A DNA stretch of 64,000 bases from Natrinema sp. SYSU A 869 (GTDB lineage: Archaea; Halobacteriota; Halobacteria; Halobacteriales; Natrialbaceae): the NCBI RefSeq assembly GCF_019879105.1, contig NZ_CP082247.1, positions 124,001 to 188,000 of the forward strand, in the 5' to 3' direction. The notes beneath the pieces were generated by a model. That model worked only from the letters and a program-made list of their open reading frames with translations. It did not search any database and was not told where the DNA came from. Positions 54,656 through 63,380 of the stretch are shown piece after piece; within the stretch, counting starts at the first letter, position 1; each line of letters starts with the position of its first letter. Position numbers and translations under genes: made by a program.

Positions 54656-55684
54656 ATGGAACTCTCTGCCGTTGACCTCTCTCCAGTTCCCGACGACGGC
54701 ACCGCGGCCGATGCCTACGCGAACACCGTCGAGGCCGCACAACAGGCCGAACGGCTCGGATACTCGCGGTTCTGGGTGGCCGAACACCACGGAATGGCGA
54801 GTACCATCGCAGGCATCGCACCTGAAGTATTGCTCGGGCACCTCGCCGCCGAAACCGACTCGATCCGCCTCGGCTCGGGAGCAGTGTTGCTCAATCACTA
54901 CAGCCCGTTCAAGGTCGCCGAACAGTTCGGCGCACTGAATTCGCTCGCTCCGGGCCGCATCGACGCGGGTCTCGGGCGGGCGAACGGATCGCCAGCCGCC
55001 GACCGCGCCCTCGGGACGGACCGACGCGTTCAGAATCCCGACGACGATCACGCCGAGAAAATCGAGGCCGTCATCGATCACCTCTATGACGACTATCCCG
55101 ACGGGCACGCCTACAGCGACCTCAACATTCCACGCTCGGGTGAAGACGAACCCGTGCCGTGGGTGCTCGGTTCGAGTCCCTCCAGCGCGGCTATCGCGGG
55201 CGAACTCGGACTGCGATACTGTTTCGCGGCGTTCATTCGGCCGCAGTTCGCCACGCGCGCATTCGAGGAGTATCGCGAGCATTTCCAGTCATCACGGTTA
55301 GGCGACGGTCTCGACGACCCGGAGGGGATGATTGCAGTGAACGCGGTCTGTGCTGAGACCGATGAAGCGGCGGCACGGCTACGAGCGGTGGCTGAGGCGT
55401 CATTCAAGCGGATGCAACGCGGGGAGGTTGGCACGTCACCGTCCGTCGAGGAAGCCATCGACGAACTCGGTGGTGTTCCACAGCCGACGCCTGCAACGCT
55501 CGAGCCGGACGAGTGGCCGCGTGCGATCTCTGGGAGTCCGGAAACCCTCGCAAACCTGTTGGAGCAACTCTCCGAGCGCGTCGGCGTCGATGAGGTGATG
55601 ATCCAGCACGTCGTTGCTGATCACGACGACGCGCTTCGGTCTCACGAATTGCTGGCCGATGGCGTTGGCCTCACGTCTCACTGA
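54656..55684 (+). CDS. LLM-class flavin-dependent oxidoreductase
   Basis: The 342-residue TIM-barrel protein of the bacterial-luciferase-like family shows AERLGYSRFWVAEHHGMAS, VLLNHYSPFKVAEQFGALNSLAPGRIDAGLGRANG and VLGSSPSSAAIAGELG. Such enzymes use reduced flavin (or F420) to oxidise or reduce organic substrates. It is a single gene, divergent from LonB, whose start lies about 315 bp away. The specific reaction cannot be read from the sequence. Confidence 0.87.
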   Translation: MELSAVDLSPVPDDGTAADAYANTVEAAQQAERLGYSRFWVAEHHGMASTIAGIAPEVLLGHLAAETDSIRLGSGAVLLNHYSPFKVAEQFGALNSLAPGRIDAGLGRANGSPAADRALGTDRRVQNPDDDHAEKIEAVIDHLYDDYPDGHAYSDLNIPRSGEDEPVPWVLGSSPSSAAIAGELGLRYCFAAFIRPQFATRAFEEYREHFQSSRLGDGLDDPEGMIAVNAVCAETDEAAARLRAVAEASFKRMQRGEVGTSPSVEEAIDELGGVPQPTPATLEPDEWPRAISGSPETLANLLEQLSERVGVDEVMIQHVVADHDDALRSHELLADGVGLTSH

Positions 55685-55751
55685 AGGCGGGTACCGGTCG
55701 CTCAAGGACGCGCAGGTTCGGCGTTAAGAGCGTGACTCAGTTTCGTTCATG

Positions 55752-56030
55752 CTATCCCAAGAGCTGGATGTCAGATTTGGCCATGTGGTGCAGCGCCGTC
55801 GCTGCGCCGACGCCGGTGGGACGCCGTCGTAGAAGGTCATCTTCGTCGTAGTCCAGCAACTTGATCGTCATCTGGCACGCCTGCAGGTCGATGCCGCTCT
55901 CGAGCGAGAGGTCGATCAGCTCCTCGGTAGTAGCGGTCATGGCGTTCGACGCTATTGAGTCAACGAGATCGACCGGGTTCGGAAATCGCGCTCAGGTTGA
56001 CGACGTGCGTGTGCACATCGCCTATCGCTG
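55752..56030 (-). pseudogene. DsrE/F-type sulfur-trafficking protein, truncated and frameshifted
   Basis: The minus strand reads NLSAISEPGR, then in another frame NAMTATTEELIDLSLESG, IDLQACQMTIKLLDYDEDD and GVGAATALHHMAKSDIQLL. This matches the C-terminal half of the large DsrE/DsrF/DrsH-like haloarchaeal proteins, including the conserved QACQMT cysteine. The N-terminal half is gone: the IS605 remnant starts at about 56031. A local insertion/deletion pair also scrambles the segment after YDEDD. Confidence 0.75.
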
Positions 56031-56183
56031 TTCGATGATACATAGTGCGAGCGCATACCCGCGTCTTTAGGCGCGGGTCGAGCGGTAGGCATAGTGTGTC
56101 TATTCTGCGTTGCTACGAACGGCTGTATTTCTCGTACTTTGATATGATTTTAAGGTTCGTCCTGGCTATAGTGTGTAGTACGG

Positions 56184-56542
56184 ATGAAGACCACACGACA
56201 TACAACCTCAACTACCACATCGAGTGGTTGCCGAAGTACCGCAACTCGGTACTGGTGAACGAGGTTGCCGACCGTGTGTGTCGAATCCTCCACGAAATCG
56301 CAGACGAGAAAGGCTTGGAAATTATCGACCTCACCCTCCAAGCCGACCACGTTCACCTGTTCGTGAGTAGCCCACCGAAACACGCCCCGGCCCTCTTCGC
56401 CAACTGGTTCAAGGGTATTTCCTCGCGGAAGTACAACCACCGCCACGCGGACCACGACGGCGAGAAAATCAAGTGGACACGCGGCTACTACGCGGGCACA
56501 GCGGGCCATGTTTCCAGTGAAACAGTTCAAGACTACATCTAG
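56184..56542 (+). pseudogene. tnpA: IS200-type TnpA remnant (copy 2)
   Basis: The frame keeps TTYNLNYHIEWLPKYRNSVLV, ADHVHLFVSSPP (HUH) and RGYYAGTAGHVSSETVQDYI. Relative to copy 1, about 7 bp are deleted just after the ATG at 56184, which breaks the natural start, and CAG changed to TAG removes the last residues. It serves as the unconverted reference for the palindrome found in copy 1. Confidence 0.78.
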
Positions 56543-56562
56543 CGCCACGAGGAGAGAGATAC

Positions 56563-57848
56563 GTGACCGAACTCACCGGGACGCTGGAACTCAAGCTTGT
56601 GGAACCGAACACCCACAAGCACCACAAACTCTGTGAGACGAAACAGGCGTACCAAGACGCCCTCAAAGCGGCGTTCAACGCGAATTGCACCACCCAGACC
56701 GAAGCGAACGACGTAGTGGTTAACTACGACCTGAGCGGCTACGCGAAGAACGCACTCAAGAAGTACGTCCCACAACTCTGTGGCGGAAGCTACGACGCGA
56801 AAGAGCTTCACGACGACCACCCTGTCCGATTCACGAATGAAGGTCCGAAACTCGACCACAACCCACAGAACGCCATCGAGTGGTACGTCAAAATTCCACG
56901 CCACGACGGCTACAACCTGTAGCTCCCCGCGCAACCGAATCCCGAACAGCATGAGTGGCTCGAAGCATTGCACGCGGGGGACGCGACGATGGGTGAGTAT
57001 CGCCTGTTCGACCGAAACGGTGAGTGGTACTTGCACGTCGTCGCAACGCGAAACGTGGAGGAACGAACCAGTTCGGCGGACGAAACGCCGATTGGGGTAG
57101 ACATCGGGGAAGCCTCTTGGTAACGGTGTGTCACCGTGACGAGCGCGGCTCCCCGGCTACATCCAACCTCTGGAACGACGAAGGCAAGCGAGTTCGACAA
57201 CTCCGTGAAACATACTTCACGGCGACTCGCCGCCTTCAGAAACGCGGAAGCGAACGTATCGCGGAATCCTACGGCGATTCGCTCTGGCGACAGATTGACG
57301 ACATTTCCACACAGTCACGTTGGAGGTTATCGTCTACGCCGACCAATTCGAGAATCCTGTGTTGGTTCTGGAAGACCTGACGCACATCCGGGAGAACATG
57401 GACTACGGCGCGTTCATGAACCGTCGGCTTCACGGATGGGGCTTCGCAAAGATGCACGCCCAACTCCGCTACAAGGCGGCTGAGAAAGGGATTCGTGTGG
57501 AGACGGTGAATCCCGCGTACACCTCGAAGACGTGCCACTGTTGCGGAGAACAGGGCTACCGGCCCGAGCAAGCGACGTTCACGTGTTCGAATTCGGAGTG
57601 TTGGGTTTCGGAGTACCACGCGGACATCAACGCCGCCGCAAACTTGTTGCACAAGTTTGCTGCCCGTCAGACGTAGTCTGACGACCGCGCTCAACATTGC
57701 AGACCGCTACCTCAGCGGAGAGAGCTATTCAAGAGAACACACGGGTGGCGATGACTCGGCTGAGGAAGGGGGCCGTTTGACCGGTCCACAAGACAGCCAA
57801 GCCGATGCTGAATCCCAGCAATTGACGCGTGGAACGTATGCGTCTTGA
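56563..57848 (+). pseudogene. tnpB: TnpB remnant (copy 2)
   Basis: From a GTG at 56563 the protein follows copy 1 (TELTGTLELKLVEPNTH) but has a stop at YNL* (56922), a frameshift after VDIGEAS (about 57115) and another near 57320. A separate frame keeps VLVLEDLTHIRE, CHCCGEQ and SEYHADINAA. A 48-bp paired-hairpin insertion then splits it before ALNIADRYLSG and the acidic tail. The catalytic core is recognisable but not functional. Confidence 0.82.
57638..57683. repeat. Paired-hairpin insertion in TnpB copy 2
   Basis: Hairpin 1: perfect 10-bp stem GCAAACTTGT/ACAAGTTTGC with loop TGC (57638-57660). Hairpin 2: perfect 8-bp stem CGTCAGAC/GTCTGACG with loop GTA (57665-57683). Compared with copy 1 (ADVNGAINIADRY), about 48-50 bp have been added between the codons for NAA and LNIAD. 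Confidence 0.72.
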
Positions 57849-58064
57849 AACCGAAGGGGCGAATCACTCGGCCTGAAATCCCATGGTGGGATTCCTGCGA
57901 CTTTAGGCGTGGGAGGAGGTCAAAGAAGAAGCCGATCCCAACGGCGAACACTGCGAGATTCCAGGCGGGACGGACCACGGTCCGGCGACCGACGGGAGAC
58001 GCTTTACGGGAACGAGTCCGTCGATGCGGTTGTCGCCGCCGTCACTACGGGCTGTTCCGGGAGA

Positions 58065-58181
58065 CTATTCGAGGGGGCGTGCGACGAGCAGCGAGCCCGC
58101 GAGCGCGATGGAAAGTACCCAGCCGAGGAAGAAGTACAGTGCACGGGTCTTGATCCATTGTAGTGCACAATATTCACACAA
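58065..58181 (-). CDS. Possible 38-residue membrane protein
   Basis: A minus-strand frame from TTG 58181 encodes CEYCALQWIKTRALYFFLG, then WVLSIALAGSLLVARPLE and a stop. It is strongly hydrophobic, with one clear helix and no internal ATG. It could be a small subunit or the end of a truncated gene, since IS605 copy 2 ends nearby. Between 57924 and 57978 another hydrophobic fragment (RPAWNLAVFAVGIGFFF) runs into the element's right end. Confidence 0.35.
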   Translation of the reverse strand: MCEYCALQWIKTRALYFFLGWVLSIALAGSLLVARPLE

Positions 58182-58577
58182 TCCGTATACTGGCGCGGTT
58201 CCTACTTAGTGACAGTCCAATGGTTAATTCGATGGCAGAATAACTCCAGCATCGTCGAAATCTCGAATCCGCGTATTGAATCCGGTTACAGCGATAGTCG
58301 TCCCGCGGATGAAATAACAGCTGTCGTGGATATGATCGTTGGTTTCCGCATCAATTACTGTACGCCTTTCCAGCGAATTTAATAACTTCTATATCATAGA
58401 AATGTGTATATTATACATTATTATCCCTAATCCAGCGGACGTTGCTCGGCGTATCGACGAGGCAATCGTCATTGATCCGAGCCAGTACAGTAGTCCCTCT
58501 GTGGTATAGAAGGACAAGATGGATCGGATCATAGTACGGAGGTTTATATACCTTAAATACGTCTCTTTTAACGACTT
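58182..58577. promoter_or_regulatory. TBP promoter region
   Basis: TTTATATA at 58543-58550 lies 28-35 bp before the TBP start, giving a leaderless transcript. The upstream part is AT-rich around 58380-58420. No other gene was identified. Confidence 0.55.
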
Positions 58578-59138
58578 ATGGCTGACCCGAAGGAATCCAT
58601 CAGTATCGAAAACGTGGTGGCATCGACTGGTATTGGACAGGAGCTCGATCTCCAAAGCGTCGCAATGGATCTTGAGGGGGCCGACTACGACCCCGAACAG
58701 TTCCCCGGTCTCGTCTACCGCACGCAGAATCCCAAGTCCGCCGCACTGATCTTCCGATCGGGGAAGATCGTCTGTACTGGCGCGAAAAGCACCGAAGCCG
58801 TCCACGAGAGTCTGGAAATCGTCTTCGATGAGCTCCGTGACCTCCATATTCAGGTCGAGGAGGATCCAGAGATTATCGTCCAGAACATCGTCAGCAGCGC
58901 TGATCTCGGCCGCAACCTTAACCTGAACGCAATCGCGATCGGTCTCGGCCTCGAGAATATCGAATACGAACCGGAGCAGTTCCCCGGACTCGTGTACCGA
59001 CTCGATGAGCCTGAAGTCGTTGCCCTCCTCTTTGGCTCCGGAAAACTGGTTATCACTGGCGGGAAGAAGGTGGACGACGCCAAACAGGCTGTTGATGTGA
59101 TCGTCAGCCGTCTCGAGGATCTCGGCCTGCTCGAGTAA
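58578..59138 (+). CDS. tbp: TATA-binding protein
   Basis: The 186-residue protein has the two direct repeats of archaeal TBP. Each contains an FPGLVYR strand (about 47 and 137) and a glycine-rich GKIVCTGAKS / GKLVITGGKK turn. It recognises TATA boxes and starts transcription with TFB. Haloarchaea often have several TBP genes; this copy lies in a decayed region beside transposon debris, so it may be an accessory paralogue. A strong TATA box lies at -28 to -35. Confidence 0.95.
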   Translation: MADPKESISIENVVASTGIGQELDLQSVAMDLEGADYDPEQFPGLVYRTQNPKSAALIFRSGKIVCTGAKSTEAVHESLEIVFDELRDLHIQVEEDPEIIVQNIVSSADLGRNLNLNAIAIGLGLENIEYEPEQFPGLVYRLDEPEVVALLFGSGKLVITGGKKVDDAKQAVDVIVSRLEDLGLLE

Positions 59139-59207
59139 TACGTCCTCGTCCGTCGCTGAACCGCTTCGCTGGCACTGTTGAACTCTCCACGAAGTGCTAG
59201 GCCCATA

Positions 59208-59279
59208 ACCACTTGAAAGTTAGTGCACACCCGATCGCGGGACTGGACGGCGATCGGCGTGTGAACCGTTTCAAGTGGT
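59208..59279. repeat. 72-bp palindrome, MITE-like
   Basis: Perfect outer arms ACCACTTGAAA (59208-59218) and TTTCAAGTGGT (59269-59279) enclose inner arms CACACCCGATCGC (59226-59238) and GCGATCGGCGTGTG (59250-59263), which pair with one bulge. It lies between TBP and the DUF302 fragment. It could be a miniature inverted-repeat element or a bidirectional terminator. Confidence 0.65.
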
Positions 59280-59585
59280 ATTATAGAACCGTGATGAGAA
59301 GTACGGATCAGCGTCATCCCCGATGGGATCGAGCTCATCGTTGTCAACGACGCCGATCAGGTGCTGGGTGTCGACAGCGCTGACGATGACATCGCTGTCA
59401 TCACCGTCGTACACGACGACGGTACGCGGGAGCAATGTCCCGAACTCGATGTCTTCCTCGAGACTTCGATGTGCCAACTGCGGATTGTACGTACCCAGGA
59501 TCCTGTACTGTCGGAAGTCCTCGTCGAGTTCCTTCTTGAGCGCTTTCTGGACGTCGCTGTCACAGAAAACGCCAAACCCTCGTCC
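59271..59585 (-). pseudogene. DUF302 protein, N-terminally truncated
   Basis: The minus strand reads GRGFGVFCDSDVQKALKKEL, DEDFRQYRILGTYNPQLAHR and LEEDIEFGTLLPRTVVVYDG, the core of haloarchaeal DUF302 proteins (typically GFGVLTEIDVQATLKEKL and so on). The N-terminal third is missing and there is no ATG before GFG. Frames on both strands overlap here. DUF302 genes often accompany DsrE and thioredoxin-like genes, matching the other fragments nearby. Confidence 0.72.
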
Positions 59586-59696
59586 ATAGATCCGGAGGGA
59601 AATCGTGATTGGGGCAGCAACGGCAAGTTGACGGTGTTTGTCTGCCCTGTTTCTTCGGAGGAAGAATTTAGCACGTCCGAGGTGAACACGTTCCCG

Positions 59697-60353
59697 ATGG
59701 TCTCTCGTCGTACATCACGGGTGGCTGTCTCCCTGCTCGGACTCGTTTTGCTCGCCGGGATTAGATATGCACTCCGGTGGCGATCGAACCCGTCACCCTG
59801 TCCGTATTCGCAGCGTGTCTGGATCGATCTTCCTCGACCAGGTATCACTCACTCCAAGCTGCGCACTCTTCTCGATCCACGACCCGGAGAACGGATCCTT
59901 GAGCTCGGGCCAGGAACCGGCTATTATACGGGGACGATCGCACAGGCAGTCGAGCCGAACGGGACAGTCCACGCCGCCGATGTCCAGCAGGCGATGGTCG
60001 AGCACCTGCACGTACGGACACGACAGCAGGGCCATCGGAACGTCGAACCGATACGCGGCGATGGACAGCAGCTGCCGTACCCGGACGACAGTTTCGACGC
60101 CGCGTATCTGGTCCTCGTTCTCGGCGAAATTCCGGATCAGGAGCGGGCACTCGGTGAACTCGAACGGATACTGAAACCCGGCGGCCGACTCGTCGTCGGA
60201 GAATCGCTTCCCGACCCACATTTCGTCACGCTTGAGACGCTCAAACGACGCGCCGAGCGACAAGGCCTCGAGTTCGAGGACCATGGGGGAACGCGGGTCG
60301 GCTATTTCGCCCGGTTCGGTATACAACCGATGGGAGACTATCGTAGCCACTGA
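59697..60353 (+). CDS. Membrane-anchored class I methyltransferase
   Basis: The ATG at 59697 gives a 218-residue protein with an N-terminal membrane segment (VAVSLLGLVLLAGIRYALRW) and a SAM-binding Rossmann fold (RILELGPGTGYYTGTIA, VHAADVQQAMV, DDSFDAAYLVLVLGEIPD, ERILKPGGRLVVGE). It probably methylates a lipid or small molecule at the membrane. The longer frame from 59361 runs through the DUF302 remnant and is not used. It is the intact counterpart in a decayed region. Confidence 0.82.
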   Translation: MVSRRTSRVAVSLLGLVLLAGIRYALRWRSNPSPCPYSQRVWIDLPRPGITHSKLRTLLDPRPGERILELGPGTGYYTGTIAQAVEPNGTVHAADVQQAMVEHLHVRTRQQGHRNVEPIRGDGQQLPYPDDSFDAAYLVLVLGEIPDQERALGELERILKPGGRLVVGESLPDPHFVTLETLKRRAERQGLEFEDHGGTRVGYFARFGIQPMGDYRSH

Positions 60354-60670
60354 AACGAGCGACACGCTAATCGCACAGCTGTCATGCGAATAGGTGTGCA
60401 GTGACTGTCTGTGGTTACTGTAGTGCCGACCGGAAGCGACCCCAGTAATCGATAGACCACACATAACCGGTCACGGAACTGGCACACAATTCACGTTGAT
60501 GACGGGACCATCTGAATAATAAATCGAAGTATTATCGACGATTGGGTGCTAAATCCGATATACCTTCCTTGCACAGATCGCCGACCCTTCGGATCCGCTG
60601 TAGTATGCTGTTCTGGTATTGTGCAACACACACAAAATCTTTAAACGGCGTCAGTCGCTATGTAGACGTA

Positions 60671-61030
60671 ATGGCAACTGATGCACACGGCGGCGCTTCC
60701 GGACAGTCGATCGACGAACCGCTCCACATCGAGAGCGAAAACCACCTCGAAGACGTCGTTGACGATCACGGGGTCGTCCTCGTCGACTTCCATGCCGACT
60801 GGTGTGGCCCCTGTCAGATGCTCGAGCCCGTTCTCGAGGGACTGGCCGACGAAACCGAGGCCGTAATCGCGAAGGTCGACGTCGACGAACACCAGCAGCT
60901 CGCGGGTGCCTACGGGGTTCGTAGCGTCCCGACGCTCGTCCTCTTCGCAGACGGTGAGCAGGTCGAACAGCACACCGGCGTGCTGCCGGCGGACCGACTC
61001 CGCAGTCTGATCGAGGGATACACCGAATGA
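60671..61030 (+). CDS. trxA: Thioredoxin
   Basis: The 119-residue protein has a typical thioredoxin fold with the active-site HADWCGPCQMLEP and the cis-proline region VRSVPTLVLF. A short acidic N-terminal extension precedes it. CTTTAAAC about 30 bp upstream of ATG 60671 suits a leaderless promoter. The stop overlaps the start of a thioredoxin reductase fragment, so the pair once formed a TrxA-TrxB operon. Confidence 0.93.
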   Translation: MATDAHGGASGQSIDEPLHIESENHLEDVVDDHGVVLVDFHADWCGPCQMLEPVLEGLADETEAVIAKVDVDEHQQLAGAYGVRSVPTLVLFADGEQVEQHTGVLPADRLRSLIEGYTE

Positions 61031-61300
61031 ACGGAGAACCTAACACAACCACGACCGGTCGCGACGGAGTGACCGTTGGCTCCGGCGTCGACGGCCTCTC
61101 AGCGACCGTCTACGCTGCTCAGACCGACTTCGAGCCGCTGGTGCTCGAAGGCCGGAGCCAGGCGGTCAGCTGACGCTGACGACCGACGGTGAGAACTCCC
61201 TCGGCGATATCCGTGGCCACGAGATGCCTAGCCCAGCACGGTGGGGATTCGGCTCGGCGATCCAGTCGCGCTTCCCGCGGAGGGATAACTGATCGGTGCT
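61027..61300 (+). pseudogene. Thioredoxin reductase N-terminal fragment
   Basis: The ATG at 61027 overlaps the thioredoxin stop. The frame gives TVGSGVDGLSATVYAAQTDF, the FAD-binding GxGxxG start of TrxB, followed after a 1-nt shift by PEPGGQLTLTTDGENSLGD. It ends there; the NADPH domain and CxxC are missing. It is a decayed TrxB, so this thioredoxin must use another reductase. Confidence 0.8.
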
Positions 61301-61313
61301 CGAGAGCCAAATC

Positions 61314-61333
61314 GCCTCCGTGAAGACGGAGGC
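61314..61333. terminator. Stem-loop between convergent genes
   Basis: GCCTCCGT and ACGGAGGC form a perfect 8-bp stem with a GAAG loop, between the TrxB fragment and the end of the cupredoxin gene. It could stop transcription from both sides. It also resembles IS605-type end hairpins. Confidence 0.4.
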
Positions 61334-61365
61334 CACCGATGTCCGACCTCGATACGGGTCTATCG

Positions 61366-62811
61366 TCAGCCGATCTCGATCTCTCCGCGCATACTCTGGG
61401 GGTGGACCTGACAGTAGTACTCGGCCATTTCTTCGGTAGCCGTGAACGTGACCGTCTGTGTGGCCCCTTCTTCGCCGACGAGTTCGGACGCCTGAAGATC
61501 CTCCCCGTTCTCGTCTTCGATCGCGAAGTTGTGCTGGAGTCCGTCGGCGTTCTCCCAGACGAGTACGTACTCGGTGCCCGCCTCGAGTTGCATGGTCGGA
61601 TTCTCCTCGCCCGCGATGGCGTCGGGAGCCGCGCCCTGCCAGGCCGACGCTTCGCCCAACAGTTGGAAGTCAGCGTCTCCATCCGACGATTCCTCGGCGT
61701 CCGAAGCCTCCTCGTCCTCCTGGCCGGGGAACTCCCACTCGTCGAACGGTCCCTCGACGAGCTCCTCCTGTTCCCACATCGCATGGATGAACGGTTGGGC
61801 CTCGCCGTTCGGTAATTCCATCGCGGTCGGAACGGGGTCGTAGACGGGCCTCTCGGGGGTCGGCCTGATCGGCAGGACAACACCGTGGGTGTGATGGATC
61901 CGCCCCGCGATCGTCTCGTCGGGCGCGAGCGGCAGTTCCTCGTCGAGGGGGATTCGGTATCGCTCGTCGCGCACCGTCTGCGTCGTCATGAAGTGGATGA
62001 CGCGGAACCCGTCCTCGGTGGCCAACTCACCGTTGACATGGACGTTACCGACGCCCCACGACGCGCCGTAGGTGTACACTCGGGGAAACAGCGGTGATCC
62101 GGTCCCCGTGATCCCGTGGAGCCAGCCGCCCGACAATACGCCACCGCCTGTCTCGTAGCCGGGAATCGGCGATTGCACGACGTGGTCGTGCTCGAGTTCG
62201 TACTCGTTTCCCGCCGGGTCGGTGAACTGCGCGTCGAGATCGACCGAATCAGTCGTATCACCCGGCTCTCCGGGAAGATCGTATGGCTGACGATCCTGGT
62301 AAGTGATCTCGAATGAGCCGCTGGTCACTTCGGCGTTGTCGCTGTACAGCGTCGGTTCGGTGAATCTCTCCTGAGCAATCCCGTCCGACTCTTCGTCTTC
62401 GATCGGTTCGCGGGCCGCCTCCGGTGCGGCCACGAGCGGCGGCAGGTCCTGGAGAAGTTGCGGAATGGTCTCGTCGAGTGGCTCGGGCATCCCCTTTGCC
62501 TGTTCGATCCGCGACTTGAGCAGGTCGCTCCCACGCCGCGGATTCTTGGGCGTTCCGAACACCTGGGGGCTCAGCCGCCGTTCACCCGGGAGCACCCAGT
62601 AGAAGGCGTTGCCTGGCTCCTGTCGTACCGTGACGTCGTGGCCCGAATCGGCGCCTCCACCGCCGTCGTCATCCTCGTGTTGGTCGACCGCAGCCGATCC
62701 GTTCGATCTCACCCCGACGCGTCCCACGAGCGCCCCGAGCGTCGTAGCGCCGCCGGCCGCTAGTACCGATCGCCGCGCCACGCTGTTAGTCGATTCATTC
62801 TTCTTTGTCAT
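61366..62811 (-). CDS. Tat-exported cupredoxin-domain protein
   Basis: The 481-residue protein has an N-terminal Tat signal (ARRSVLAAGG) and a long acidic linker. A central domain of unknown family contains TYGASWGVGNVHVNGELATE and RIHHTHGVVLPIRPTPERP. The last 95 residues form a plastocyanin-like cupredoxin: copper ligands His in LQHNFAIE, Cys in EYYCQVHP, His in QVHP and Met in QSMRGEIEIG. It is a probable extracellular electron carrier or copper enzyme. Its convergent neighbour is the trx pair. Confidence 0.82.
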   Translation of the reverse strand: MTKKNESTNSVARRSVLAAGGATTLGALVGRVGVRSNGSAAVDQHEDDDGGGGADSGHDVTVRQEPGNAFYWVLPGERRLSPQVFGTPKNPRRGSDLLKSRIEQAKGMPEPLDETIPQLLQDLPPLVAAPEAAREPIEDEESDGIAQERFTEPTLYSDNAEVTSGSFEITYQDRQPYDLPGEPGDTTDSVDLDAQFTDPAGNEYELEHDHVVQSPIPGYETGGGVLSGGWLHGITGTGSPLFPRVYTYGASWGVGNVHVNGELATEDGFRVIHFMTTQTVRDERYRIPLDEELPLAPDETIAGRIHHTHGVVLPIRPTPERPVYDPVPTAMELPNGEAQPFIHAMWEQEELVEGPFDEWEFPGQEDEEASDAEESSDGDADFQLLGEASAWQGAAPDAIAGEENPTMQLEAGTEYVLVWENADGLQHNFAIEDENGEDLQASELVGEEGATQTVTFTATEEMAEYYCQVHPQSMRGEIEIG

Positions 62812-63380
62812 GTGCTACCACATCTACCTCTCAGTGATTGGAAAAAAGAAAGGCGCGAATCGTTGTGGCACAGCAAATACTCATTCCCGTAAGATTTTAA
62901 TTAGAGTTTTTGTGTCTCAGCGATCCAAGCCACAATTGGAACGGGTAATATACTCTTATCAGTTTGAACGACAGCGGAATGATGGCCATCGGTGACCTCC
63001 TCACGGGCGTAAACGCCGGGGCTTCCCGTGCCGCAGGGTGGGATATTTGCTGGTTTGCAACCCAGTCGGCATGACGGGCTACTGGCGGGGCCCCACTGCC
63101 GTTACTCCTATCCCGGTATGGGACTCGGAGCTATCCCTCCGAGACACCACAGCGGTTCGAGATGGGTGTCTCGAACTTGCTGGTTCCCGGCGTCCCGATA
63201 TTGCCCGATTAGGTGGGCGGTCATACCGCCTCGGTGTCTGTCACACGACGGAATTCACCCGCTTACATATCCGTACTACCGTCAGAACGTGGCTTGCGGA
63301 GTCAAGTGACGCGATTCACGCCCGCCCTGAAGGGCGGGGATTCTCTCGCTGCTCAAAGATAGGCACACAGTAGCTCCAGG
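62812..63380. repeat. IS605-type end remnants (two hairpin ends, about 350 bp)
   Basis: CTCACGGGCGTAAACGCCGGGG near 63000 and the following GTGGGATATTTGC match the remnant at 9060. Near 63322-63343 a second hairpin CCCGCCCTGAAGGGCGGG matches the ends of the element at 39656. No TnpB frame connects them, so this is an internally deleted, MITE-like element. 62812-62990 holds the cupredoxin promoter and no gene. Confidence 0.6.

Larger units (their letters stand above)
56031..57923 (+). mobile_element. Degenerate IS200/IS605-type element (copy 2)
   Basis: It shares left-end sequence (GATGATAC...AGCGCATAC and a CTTTA hairpin) and right-end sequence (GGCCTGAAATC... and GGAGGTCAA, TCAA 57920-57923) with copy 1. 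Both genes are inactivated: TnpA by a 7-bp deletion near its start and an early stop, TnpB by stops, frameshifts and a hairpin insertion. Confidence 0.8.

Noticed and set aside
55169-55180. GGTTCGAGTCCC, a tRNA T-loop-like string
   Set aside because: It lies inside the intact luciferase-like oxidoreductase gene and no cloverleaf can be built around it.
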